Source: CAVZLD01 sp964522605 (GTDB taxonomy: Bacteria; Planctomycetota; Planctomycetia; Pirellulales; Pirellulaceae). Taken from it: a DNA stretch of 8,714 bases. This document shows positions 1 through 6,524 of this stretch, in pieces (positions within the stretch are counted from its first letter, which is position 1; each line of letters opens with the position of its first letter). The stretch covers positions 1 through 8,714 of the forward strand of contig CAZFWV010000295.1 of the NCBI GenBank assembly GCA_964522605.1, read 5' to 3'. The notes beneath the pieces were generated by a model that saw only the letters and a program-made list of their open reading frames with translations, was not told the origin of the DNA and ran no database searches. The position numbers and the translations under genes are program-made.

Positions 1-12
1 CCAGTGGCTTTC

Positions 13-576
13 TTAGGTGCCGCCGCGCAAGTGGCAACCAAACCAAGCGCGAGCGTATTGCCAAATGTCATGCGCGGTCGACTTGGGAACTCCCAAGACA
101 TCACCGGCTTCTTTCGTGGTCAAACCCGCGAACAGCCGCAGCTTTACCAATTCAGCCACCTGCGGGTCTTCCTGACCTAGCCGGCAAAGCGCATCGTTGA
201 AGTCGATGAGCTCCGCTGGATCGCATATGTACATTGGGCCAAGATCGTCCGTCATCGGAACTCTCTCGCGATCCCCGCCACGCTTGAGCGACGCTTTTCT
301 GCGAGCGGATTCAACTAGAATCCGCCGCATGGCTTCTGCAGCGGCCGAAAAGAAATGCCCACGCGAGTCCCAATGCTGGGCCCGATCGGTGTCCACCAAA
401 CGGACGTATGCCTCATGCACGAGCGCGGTTGATTGCAGCGTGTGATCCGATCGCTCACTCGCCATCCGAGCAGCTGCCAGTCTGCGCAGCTCGTCATAAA
501 TCAGCGGGAGCAATTCCGCGGAAGCTCGCTGGTCACCGGATTCAATCTTCGAGAGGATTTGCGTCACGTCGGCCAT
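13..576 (-). CDS. ECF-family RNA polymerase sigma factor (planctomycete Sig-70_X6-like)
   Basis: This gene encodes an extracytoplasmic-function sigma factor that would direct RNA polymerase to a specific promoter set. The protein is 187 residues from ATG 576. The N-terminus reads MADVTQILSKIESGD, a typical opening of the large planctomycete/acidobacterial ECF family. Region 2 spans about residues 20-95, with ELLPLIYDELRRLAA and the family-typical TLQSTALVHEAYVRLVD. Region 4 spans about 130-182, with LVKLRLFAGLTTKEAGDVLG followed by the recognition helix and ARAWFGCHL. A longer reading from codon 612 is open, but its extra 12 residues do not resemble the family, so I prefer 576; GAAGGG lies almost against that ATG and is too close to be a good ribosome binding site. 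Members often sit beside a Ser/Thr protein kinase gene, which would be downstream, outside the window. No anti-sigma gene is visible. Family assignment is firm; the regulon is unknown. Confidence 0.93.
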   Translation of the reverse strand: MADVTQILSKIESGDQRASAELLPLIYDELRRLAAARMASERSDHTLQSTALVHEAYVRLVDTDRAQHWDSRGHFFSAAAEAMRRILVESARRKASLKRGGDRERVPMTDDLGPMYICDPAELIDFNDALCRLGQEDPQVAELVKLRLFAGLTTKEAGDVLGVPKSTAHDIWQYARAWFGCHLRGGT

Positions 577-946
577 ACCCTTCAGTATAGCAACGCCGCG
601 GGACGCACACATGGATGGAAAAAATGACTACAGCCCATTTCAAAACCTTCATCCGGGAGGCCGAGGCTCGTGCCGAGCCTGGGTTTGCCGCGTCTTTGGC
701 TCGGCGAGAGCCTCGCCCTTCCAGTTTTGAGACCGCCTCTAGTTTGGCTTTGCAGGCCGATGGGCCTCCAGCTGCTGGCTTGTACGATTGGTCCGCCCAG
801 CTTCGCTGGTTCAGTGAATCTTCGTAGGTGCATTTTCCTTCGATGGAGTCGGTTGAGAACGGTGAAGGCGAAGCGAAGATGGCGGGCGCAACCTCAGAGC
901 GAATCTACAGCAGGTGGAGGCAAACTGAGCGCACGCGGCTTACCAG
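577..946. other. Intergenic spacer without a supported gene
   Basis: This spacer lies between the start of the sigma factor gene and the end of the PEP-CTERM fragment. Apart from the hairpin cluster at 663-810 I see nothing assignable. The sigma factor promoter should lie just above 576 on the minus strand, but no convincing -35/-10 pair is evident. A plus-strand frame opening at 615 has a plausible ATG but encodes no recognisable protein and runs through the palindromes, so it is not called. Confidence 0.5.
663..810. repeat. Cluster of small perfect palindromes in spacer (possible dispersed repeat)
   Basis: Five compact inverted repeats follow each other in this non-coding stretch. AGGCTCG-TGC-CGAGCCT lies at 664-680 (7-bp stem). 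GGCTC-GGCGA-GAGCC at 698-712 overlaps the alternative GGCGAG-AGC-CTCGCC at 703-717. AGGCC-GATG-GGCCT is at 754-767, CCAGC-T-GCTGG at 768-778 and CCAGC-TTC-GCTGG at 797-809. The first two share the GGCTCG/CGAGCC core and look like a duplicated unit. Short frames run through here on both strands, but none resembles a known protein. The arrangement suits a REP-like or other mobile palindromic element, or a structured RNA. The palindromes are read directly; the interpretation is inference. Confidence 0.5.
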
Positions 947-1378
947 TTAAAGTCGACGACGAGCCATCAGGAGAAGCCCCGAGATGATCACCAAGCACGA
1001 GGAGGGTTCTGGCACATTCGCGATTGCGTCACGTAGTCCCTGTTTGTAGCCACCATCCTGAAGAGCAAGCACGAGGTCTGATGTGTTGAATTCAGAATCG
1101 CCATTCCAGTCACCAGTGCCCCAATCCGAGTTGCCGACACGGTTATCTTCGTACTCTCCCGCTTGGAGGATATCTACCAGATCCGCGGAATTGAATTCGC
1201 CGTCCAAGTCGATGTCACCAAACCATGTCTTCTTGAGATCATGGATCCAAAGATCACGATCTGATTCGCTGACGATTCCGTCCGAATCCAAATCAAACCT
1301 TGAGTCATTCGACCCGATTCGCACCTGTTCCGAGAGCAGGTCGATGTCTACTGCATCGAAGAACCCATTGAGATTCAT
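947..1378 (-). pseudogene. Orphan C-terminus of a dockerin-like/PEP-CTERM exported protein
   Basis: The 143 residues from ATG 1378 match the end of large secreted planctomycete proteins. Four dockerin/EF-hand-like calcium loops follow one another: the N-terminal MNLNGFFDAVDIDLL, then DLDSDGIVSESDRDLW (about 29-44), DIDLDGEFNSADLVDIL (55-71) and DWNGDSEFNTSDLVLAL (90-106). The tail VPEPSS (122-127), a short hydrophobic segment and terminal ARRRL form a standard PEP-CTERM signal, which is recognised by an exosortase. No signal peptide and no catalytic or adhesive domain precede it, although PEP-CTERM proteins need export to be processed. The ATG overlaps the TGA of a different upstream frame. 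I infer a truncated or frameshifted remnant; a short expressed gene cannot be excluded. An in-frame GTG at 1405 would add nine residues. Confidence 0.75.
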
Positions 1379-1509
1379 GGCAAGATGTTCGGGCTGTCGC
1401 CGCACGAGTTGGACTTGATAATGTACTGTGGCTTGGGCTTGTTCAAGGTCTTCGTCTTGATCTTCTTCTTGTTGCCATGGTCGTCGATCCGGTTGGTCTT
1501 AAGAAAGGC
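1375..1509 (-). pseudogene. Possible lysine-rich gene remnant joined by a TGA/ATG overlap
   Basis: On the minus strand, immediately upstream of and in a different frame from the PEP-CTERM fragment, about 43 codons from near 1509 down to a TGA at 1375-1377 encode a Lys-rich peptide containing NKKKIKTKTLNKPKPQYIIK. Nearly all third positions are G or C, as in real genes of this genome, whereas the competing frames are not so biased. No start codon, ribosome site or domain is recognisable. It may be the end of a separate decayed gene, or the upstream part of the PEP-CTERM protein separated by a frameshift. The codon bias is an observation; the gene fragment call is an inference. Confidence 0.3.
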
Positions 1510-1843
1510 GAAGGCATGATGAATTCTACATGTCACAGCGTCGGCTGACCCGGAAACGTCACCAACCCATCCCCAGTGGAGCATTCAGCGATTTTCTGCC
1601 ACACTGAGTGGTACCGCGACTTGATCTCCAGGCATCGCGGGCCCGCCAATCAACCGCCTATCATCCTGTGGTCCTAGACCCGGAGGTGGGACGCGGTGAT
1701 AGAATGACTGGCCCCGACGAGCCTGCATCGACGCCGCGGCGAGCAGGACGAATGGGTGTTGGTACTCAATGCCCAGCCGTAGCGCGCCGGCCAAGTATGG
1801 CATCCGCAGAGACTATAACGTTCGCTTCACAGGTAAGATCGCC
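1510..1843. other. Intergenic spacer, no supported gene
   Basis: This stretch lies between the decayed PEP-CTERM region and the divergently oriented beta-helix gene. Frames on both strands are open but resemble nothing I know. It should carry the promoter of the beta-helix gene, but I cannot pick out a convincing one. Confidence 0.4.
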
Positions 1844-2995
1844 ATGCAAATCAACAAACGTGACTTCCTCATGGGAACCGGATTTCTCGGGATGGCGGGC
1901 CTGGTCGGAGCAGCCGCTCCCTCCTCGCTTGAGAAGACGGGCGCACAAAACGCTTCGGTGTTCAACGTGCGCGATTTCGGCGCCAAAGGTGACGGCGAAG
2001 CGTCGGACTCGGAATCGATCCAGAAGGCATTGGACGCGGCCGGCGCGGTCTGCGGCACGGCTTATTTCCCGGCTGGCCGATATCTCTGCCATGACCTGAA
2101 AGCGCATCCCCATACGACCGTGTTGGCGGAACCCCAATGGGGATACCGCGACGAGGCGGGCGCCGTGCTGATGCTCGATTCCGAGGAGGCCGAATGCCTA
2201 TTGAACATCACGGGTGCCTTCGGCGTCCACCTCCGCGGGCTCTTTCTGCAGGGACGACGCGGAGCCAAGAAAGCCATTCACGGCGTCTTGCTGAACAACG
2301 TTGAAGATTACAGTCCGAAAGAAGACGCCATCGTGATTGACGACTGCAAGATCGAACAGTTCTCCGGACACGGAGTGCACCTGCTTCGCATCTGGCTGTT
2401 CATCATCCGACATAGCATTATGCAGGCCAACCAGGGATGCGGCGTCCAGATCACCGGCTGGGACGGTTTCGTGACCGACAACCAGTTTTCAGGCAACGGG
2501 AGTCATGGTTTCGGCTGTGACGAGGTGGGGGCCACCGTCATGTTCACCGCCAACCGTGTCGAATGGAACCACGGGTATGGCCTTTATCTCTGCGGCGGGG
2601 ATGCCTGGAACGTGACCGGCAACTGTTTCGACCGAAACTGGGGCGCCGGTCTCTGCGCCCTGAGAATGCGTACGACGACCGTCACCGGCAATGTCTTCCG
2701 GCGCTGCGGCAAAGATAGTGCTCGGTTGCCCGAAGGGAAACGCTCCTGCCAGGTCCGACTCGAGGAGTGCAGTGGGCTGACATTTCTCGGCAACGTCTGC
2801 GCCGCCGGCCATGATGACGGCGGCCGCGGCCAGGACACTCCACAAGTGGGATTCCTGCTGAGGAAACTCAGCCATTCGGTTATCTCGGCCAACGCTCTTT
2901 TTCAAGGGTATCTCGGTGAGATGACGGCGGATCTTGGTGAACATGGACCCGATTATGTGTTCGCCAACAACGTTGGCTGTCCGAGGGAATCCTGA
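1844..2995 (+). CDS. Secreted right-handed parallel beta-helix protein (pectate-lyase superfamily)
   Basis: The predicted product has 383 residues from ATG 1844. The N-terminus, MQINKRDFLMGTGFLGMAG, resembles a Tat leader with KR in place of RR, followed by a hydrophobic stretch to about residue 25; the protein is probably exported. Residues 39-85 (VFNVRDFGAKGDGEASDSES, then a YFPAGRYLC motif) match the start of the Pectate_lyase_3 / GH28-like beta-helix fold. From about 115 to 375 come repeated coils of the N-x-F/V and G-x-G-V type, such as VTDNQFSGNGSHGFG, MFTANRVEWNHGYGLYL, VTGNCFDRNWGAGL and VTGNVFRRCG. Such proteins bind, cleave or epimerise acidic polysaccharides, but I see no catalytic set that fixes the activity. 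The frame extends upstream to 1769; I chose 1844 because the leader begins there, with AGGT nine bases before it. A 6-bp hairpin follows the stop. No operon partner is present. Confidence 0.85.
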   Translation: MQINKRDFLMGTGFLGMAGLVGAAAPSSLEKTGAQNASVFNVRDFGAKGDGEASDSESIQKALDAAGAVCGTAYFPAGRYLCHDLKAHPHTTVLAEPQWGYRDEAGAVLMLDSEEAECLLNITGAFGVHLRGLFLQGRRGAKKAIHGVLLNNVEDYSPKEDAIVIDDCKIEQFSGHGVHLLRIWLFIIRHSIMQANQGCGVQITGWDGFVTDNQFSGNGSHGFGCDEVGATVMFTANRVEWNHGYGLYLCGGDAWNVTGNCFDRNWGAGLCALRMRTTTVTGNVFRRCGKDSARLPEGKRSCQVRLEECSGLTFLGNVCAAGHDDGGRGQDTPQVGFLLRKLSHSVISANALFQGYLGEMTADLGEHGPDYVFANNVGCPRES

Positions 2996-2999
2996 CCAT

Positions 3000-3015
3000 C
3001 CAGTGAGTGCACTGG
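3000..3015 (+). terminator. Perfect hairpin just after the beta-helix gene
   Basis: CCAGTG-AGTG-CACTGG forms a perfect 6-bp stem with a 4-base loop, beginning five bases after the TGA at 2993-2995. There is no T-run after it, so it is not a textbook intrinsic terminator; a transcript-end stabilising hairpin is equally possible. Confidence 0.35.
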
Positions 3016-3184
3016 CCCATCGAAACTTCGAAGGCGTACCTCGGAGATATTTGCTGGTGTGTGATCGGCGGACCTGATCTGCGGCGTTGGGTTGCCCCAC
3101 TTTGTCCGAACAGTCACTTCTTCGCCACCGCCAGCACGTCGAGGAACAGACCCAGCGTCACACCGCCATGCACACGCTGCGCCG

Positions 3185-5377
3185 CTAATGCGACGAAACG
3201 CCGCTCACTTGCTTGCGAGACAGGGCAATCCTCCGCCGGTCGAGATCGACTTCCAGCACTTTCACGCGAAGGACGTCGCCTACCGCGACGATGTCGCTAG
3301 GGTCTTGGACGAATGTGTGATCGAGTTCAGAAATGTGAATCAAACCGTCCTGGTGTACACCGACATCCACAAAGGCCCCAAAGTGCGTGACGTTGGTGAC
3401 CACGCCTTCCAGGATCATGCCCGCCTTCAAATCTTCGAGTTCATTCACGCCTTCGGTAAATGTAGCCGCTCGGAATTCGCTGCGCGGATCACGACCCGGC
3501 TTGGCGAGTTCCGCGAGAATATCCTGCACGGTGGGCAAGCCAACTTGGTGGTCCACGAAATCACCGACATTCAACTTACCTGCCAGCGTCGTGTTGCCGA
3601 CCAGTTGTCGGGTGGAAACGTTTAGTTGCGCCGCCATTTTTTCCACCACGTAATAACTCTCCGGATGAACCGCCGAATTGTCTAATGGATGGCTGCCGTC
3701 GCGAATCCGCAAGAAACCGGCCGCCTGCACGTATGCCTTGCGGCCCAGCTTGGCCACCTTGAGGAGCTGCCGGCGGTCCTCAAAGCACCCGTGCTTGTTT
3801 CGGTATTCGACAATCCCATCGGCCAATTTCGGTCCGATGCCGGCGACGTGCGACAGCAGCGGAGCACTTGCCGTGTTCACATCCACGCCCACCGAATTGA
3901 CGCACGATTCGACTTCGCGCTGCAGACATTTTCGCAGCAGCGTTTGATTCACATCGTGTTGATACTGACCGACGCCGATCGATTTGGGGTCGAGCTTGAC
4001 TAGCTCGGCCAAAGGATCCTGCAGCCGATGCGCGATGCTAATCGCGCCGCGCACGGTGACGTCCAAGTCAGGATACTCGCGGGCGGCCGTTTCACTGGCC
4101 GAGTAGATTGAAGCGCCGGATTCGCTGACTACAGCTTTCGTCAGCTTCAGTCCATTCTCGCGCAACACGGCGCCAACAAACGCATCCGCCTCTCGCGAAG
4201 CGGTCCCGTTGCCGATGGCGATTAGCTCGACGTCGTATTCCGCAATCAGCTGTTTCAGTACCCGAGCCGCGCCGTCGACATCGTTGCGCGGTGCGGTCGG
4301 ATAGATCGTGGCACTGGCCAGGAACCTGCCCGTGCCGTCCACAACGGCGACTTTGCAGCCGGTGCGAAAACCTGGATCGATGCCAATCGTCACACGTTGT
4401 CCGGCCGGTGGGGCAAGGAGTAATTCGCGGAGGTTCTTGGCGAAGACGCCAATCGCTTCCTCATCCGCGACTTCCTTGAGCTGCTGCAAGATGGCGGATT
4501 CGGTCGCAGGCATGAGCAACCGGTTGTAGCAATCCTCGACGGCGCGCAACAAATCTTCGTAGAATTCGAACCGGGGATTGCGCACCAGACGGGTCTTAAG
4601 TGTGCGCAATACGTACTCGTCATTGAGTTGAACGCTGATTCGCAGCGTGCCTTCGGCTTCACCCCGCTTCATCGCCAAAACCCGGTGCGAGGGCACGCGT
4701 TGCACGGGTTCTTGATGGTCGTAGTACATCTCGAACTTACTGTCGGGCTCTTGTTTTCCGCGTTTGACGTTGGAGCAGAGCTTTCCAAACTCCTTGGCCT
4801 GATCGGCCAGCCAGCCGCGCGTTTCCGCGTCCTCCGACCAATGCTCGGCGACAATATCGCACGCTCCTGCCAACGCCGCCATCTCGTCGGGCACTTCCTT
4901 GTCGGGGCAGACATAAGCCCGCAAGGTTTGACTGCGCGACTGATTCAACCGCTCTTGCCGCAGCAGAATATCGGCTAACGGCTGCAGACCTCGTTCGCGG
5001 GCAATCGTCGCTCGCGTCCTGCGTTTCGGCTTGTACGGCAGGTAGAGATCCTCCAATTCCTTCTTGTCGTAACACGTTGCGAGACGCCGCTGCAGCTCGT
5101 CGGTCAACAAGCCTTGGTCGTGGATCGTTTTCAGAATGGTGTTCTTGCGCGCGGCCAGTTCCCTGGCCTTAGTCAGTGCATCTTCAATGACGCGCAACCT
5201 TAACTCGTCCAAGCCCTTGGTCGCTTCCTTGCGGTAGCGAGCAATGAAGGGCAGCGTGTTGCCGGCGTCGAGTAGCTCGACCGCCGCCCGCACTTGGCCG
5301 GGGGAAACACTCAACTCCGTGGAGATCTGCCTGACCGTTTGTTCCACATCGAAGCTATCGAAGGTTCTTTCGCTCAC
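3185..5377 (-). CDS. tex: Tex-family RNA-binding transcription accessory protein
   Basis: Tex (YhgF) is a cytoplasmic nucleic-acid-binding protein related to eukaryotic Spt6 and linked to transcription elongation. The 730 residues are close to the usual length of about 720-780. The N-terminal helical Tex domain occupies about 10-200, with LPFIARYRKEATKGLDELRL at 42-61 and LEDLYLPYKPKRRTRA at 108-123. The YqgF/RNase H-like domain begins near 327 with TIGIDPGFRTGCKVAV and runs to about 450. Helix-hairpin-helix motifs lie at about 498-560 (NTASAPLLSHVAGIGPKLAD, then the LLKVAKLGRKAYVQAAGFLRI region). A C-terminal S1 RNA-binding domain spans 651-723 (GVVTNVTHFGAFVDVGVHQD, then LIHISEL). The start is GTG 5377, supported by AGGG seven bases upstream. 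All domains are intact with no frameshift. It appears monocistronic and is the only clear housekeeping gene here; its neighbours on both sides are degraded or accessory. Confidence 0.97.
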   Translation of the reverse strand: MSERTFDSFDVEQTVRQISTELSVSPGQVRAAVELLDAGNTLPFIARYRKEATKGLDELRLRVIEDALTKARELAARKNTILKTIHDQGLLTDELQRRLATCYDKKELEDLYLPYKPKRRTRATIARERGLQPLADILLRQERLNQSRSQTLRAYVCPDKEVPDEMAALAGACDIVAEHWSEDAETRGWLADQAKEFGKLCSNVKRGKQEPDSKFEMYYDHQEPVQRVPSHRVLAMKRGEAEGTLRISVQLNDEYVLRTLKTRLVRNPRFEFYEDLLRAVEDCYNRLLMPATESAILQQLKEVADEEAIGVFAKNLRELLLAPPAGQRVTIGIDPGFRTGCKVAVVDGTGRFLASATIYPTAPRNDVDGAARVLKQLIAEYDVELIAIGNGTASREADAFVGAVLRENGLKLTKAVVSESGASIYSASETAAREYPDLDVTVRGAISIAHRLQDPLAELVKLDPKSIGVGQYQHDVNQTLLRKCLQREVESCVNSVGVDVNTASAPLLSHVAGIGPKLADGIVEYRNKHGCFEDRRQLLKVAKLGRKAYVQAAGFLRIRDGSHPLDNSAVHPESYYVVEKMAAQLNVSTRQLVGNTTLAGKLNVGDFVDHQVGLPTVQDILAELAKPGRDPRSEFRAATFTEGVNELEDLKAGMILEGVVTNVTHFGAFVDVGVHQDGLIHISELDHTFVQDPSDIVAVGDVLRVKVLEVDLDRRRIALSRKQVSGVSSH

Positions 5378-5468
5378 ACTTGTACCCTGTGAACTTTGAC
5401 GAATGGACGAGCAGTGTGGAGTTGCCCAGGAATCTTAGACGCTCAACGAAGAGTGTATGATGCACTCC

Positions 5469-5473
5469 AGGAG
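5469..5473 (+). promoter_or_regulatory. Ribosome binding site of the IS3 OrfA fragment
   Basis: AGGAG lies eight bases before the ATG at 5482 and fixes that start. The left inverted repeat of the IS should lie between about 5396 and 5450, but I cannot delimit it without its right-end partner. Confidence 0.6.
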
Positions 5474-5481
5474 CGTACTAG

Positions 5482-5781
5482 ATGGCCAAACGTAAAGCCA
5501 CATCGAAACCGAAACGTCGACGTCGAATCCATCGCGATGAGTTCAAGCGGGAGGCGGCGAAGCTGCTGGGTGAGCAGCAGCAGTCGGTCGCGGAAGTCGC
5601 CAGGAACTGGGGGATTCACGAGAATCTGCTGCGAACCTGGAAGCAACGTTTCGAGGCGGAACAGGAAGACCAAGGATTGACGGAGGATGAACGGATGGAG
5701 ACCGCACGGCTGCGAGCGGAGAATCGTCGGCTGCGAATGGAGCGCAACATCCTAAAAGTGGCAACGGCCTTCTTCGCGAAA
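5482..5781 (+). pseudogene. IS3-family transposase OrfA, orphan remnant without OrfB
   Basis: About 100 residues match OrfA of IS3-family insertion sequences. A basic start (MAKRKATSKPKRRRR) leads into an HTH_Tnp_1 domain at about 15-60 (HRDEFKREAAKLLGEQQQSV, then AEVARNWGIHENLLRTWKQR). A heptad/coiled-coil stretch follows at about 72-97 (METARLRAENRRLRMERNIL, then KVATAFFAK), normally used for OrfA-OrfB multimerisation. The family resemblance stops at FFAK; the frame then runs through unrelated sequence to a stop at 5875-5877. OrfB, with the DDE catalytic domain, and the right IS end are absent, so the element cannot move by itself. The break coincides within a few bases with the break in the opposite-strand GH51-like gene. 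A deletion that removed OrfB together with most of that gene is the simplest explanation. Confidence 0.85.
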
Positions 5782-5893
5782 TCGGATGAATGTCTCGGGA
5801 GGCGTCGATGTGAATCGTGGGCTCTTGAGCCGCGGTGGCAGCGCACGACGGCAGGACAAACAGGGCGGCGACAATGAGTCTGCGGATTTGCAT
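5777..5893 (-). pseudogene. N-terminal stub of a GH51-like alpha-L-arabinofuranosidase, cut at an IS3 junction
   Basis: From ATG 5893 the minus strand encodes a good Sec signal peptide (MQIRRLIVAALFVLPSCAATAAQ), followed at 26-39 by TIHIDASRDIHPIS. The pattern of a beta-strand ending in VDA/IDAS and then HxIS opens GH51 alpha-L-arabinofuranosidases, where it normally continues into a P-x-LYG-x-FFEDIN segment. Here, after residue 39 (about 5777), the frame enters the reverse complement of the IS3 OrfA gene and becomes nonsense. No other part of the hydrolase exists in the window. The intact enzyme would have been exported to remove arabinose side chains from arabinoxylan or arabinan. The signal peptide and junction are visible; the GH51 identity rests on about 14 residues and is moderate. 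Confidence 0.6.
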
Positions 5894-6524
5894 GGTTCCA
5901 GCCGGCTCGTTGAGGAGGGAACAAAACATGGGACGTCGACCCATTATCAATCGTCTGGCCGCGTTTTGCCATGAGATTGGCCGCTCCACGCATGACGACC
6001 TTTGTCTTCTCGGTCGGAAGCCCCAGGCGAGCGGATCGACTGCCCATCGTCGTGAATGCCTCGACACGCAAATTGAAGAGGTGCCGTAACCGGTACTCCA
6101 TCGAAGACAAGGCGAAGGGCGAATCAGTATCCGTGCAGGCGGAATCCGTGCAGGCGAACCAGAGATGGATCAAATCGACGGTCCGGGACGGCTTGCTTGC
6201 ATTGCCATTCATTCGCTTCGGAGCGTCGAGAGGCTTCTCCTGCAAGATCCCGCTCGGTCAAGAAGATCGACCGGACACGAAACACCCGCTGAGAATGGAG
6301 TTAAGCAAGTGGCTCGTCACGAAACTAAGTTAAAGGCTGCTGGCTGCATACTCTGCCTCATCCTGGATTCCCAGGCGAAGCGGCAGGAACGTTGACGTGC
6401 AGGATGACTTTTCACCGAATCATCGCGAGCCCGTGTTGATGCCGATCTGTTCTGACGTGCGTTCTTGATCACGCCAAAAACGATCGCTTCCTGAGGGCCA
6501 TGGAGCGACCTCCGGACGCAATCT
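5894..6524. other. Gene-poor region with a 15-bp tandem duplication
   Basis: This stretch of about 630 bp lies upstream of the GH51 stub and downstream of the esterase. Open frames exist on both strands, for example plus 5971-6333 and minus reading down from 6245, but they are mutual shadows, contain no domain I recognise, and I do not call them. A direct tandem repeat of 15 bp sits at 6127-6141 and 6142-6156 (GTATCCGTGCAGGCG and GAATCCGTGCAGGCG, one mismatch). The first few hundred bases should hold the promoter of the ruined GH51 gene. No terminator for the esterase gene is obvious at 6400-6524. Confidence 0.45.

Noticed and set aside
615..827. Plus-strand frame of 70 codons starting ATGGAAAAAATG
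   Set aside because: It runs straight through the hairpin cluster, whose palindromes dictate its residues, and it resembles no known protein.
1585..1803. Minus-strand frame of 72 codons upstream of the beta-helix gene
   Set aside because: No recognisable family, it overlaps the probable promoter region of the beta-helix gene, and no ribosome site is evident.
3153..3179. Inverted repeat CAGCGT/ACGCTG just downstream of the tex stop as a terminator
   Set aside because: The loop is 15 bases, the stem only 6 bp and no T-run follows on the minus strand, so chance is a sufficient explanation.
5971..6333. Plus-strand frame of 120 codons, and overlapping minus-strand frames down from 6245
   Set aside because: The frames on both strands overlap over most of their length, lack domains and plausible ribosome sites, and cannot all be real. 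I call the region gene-poor.
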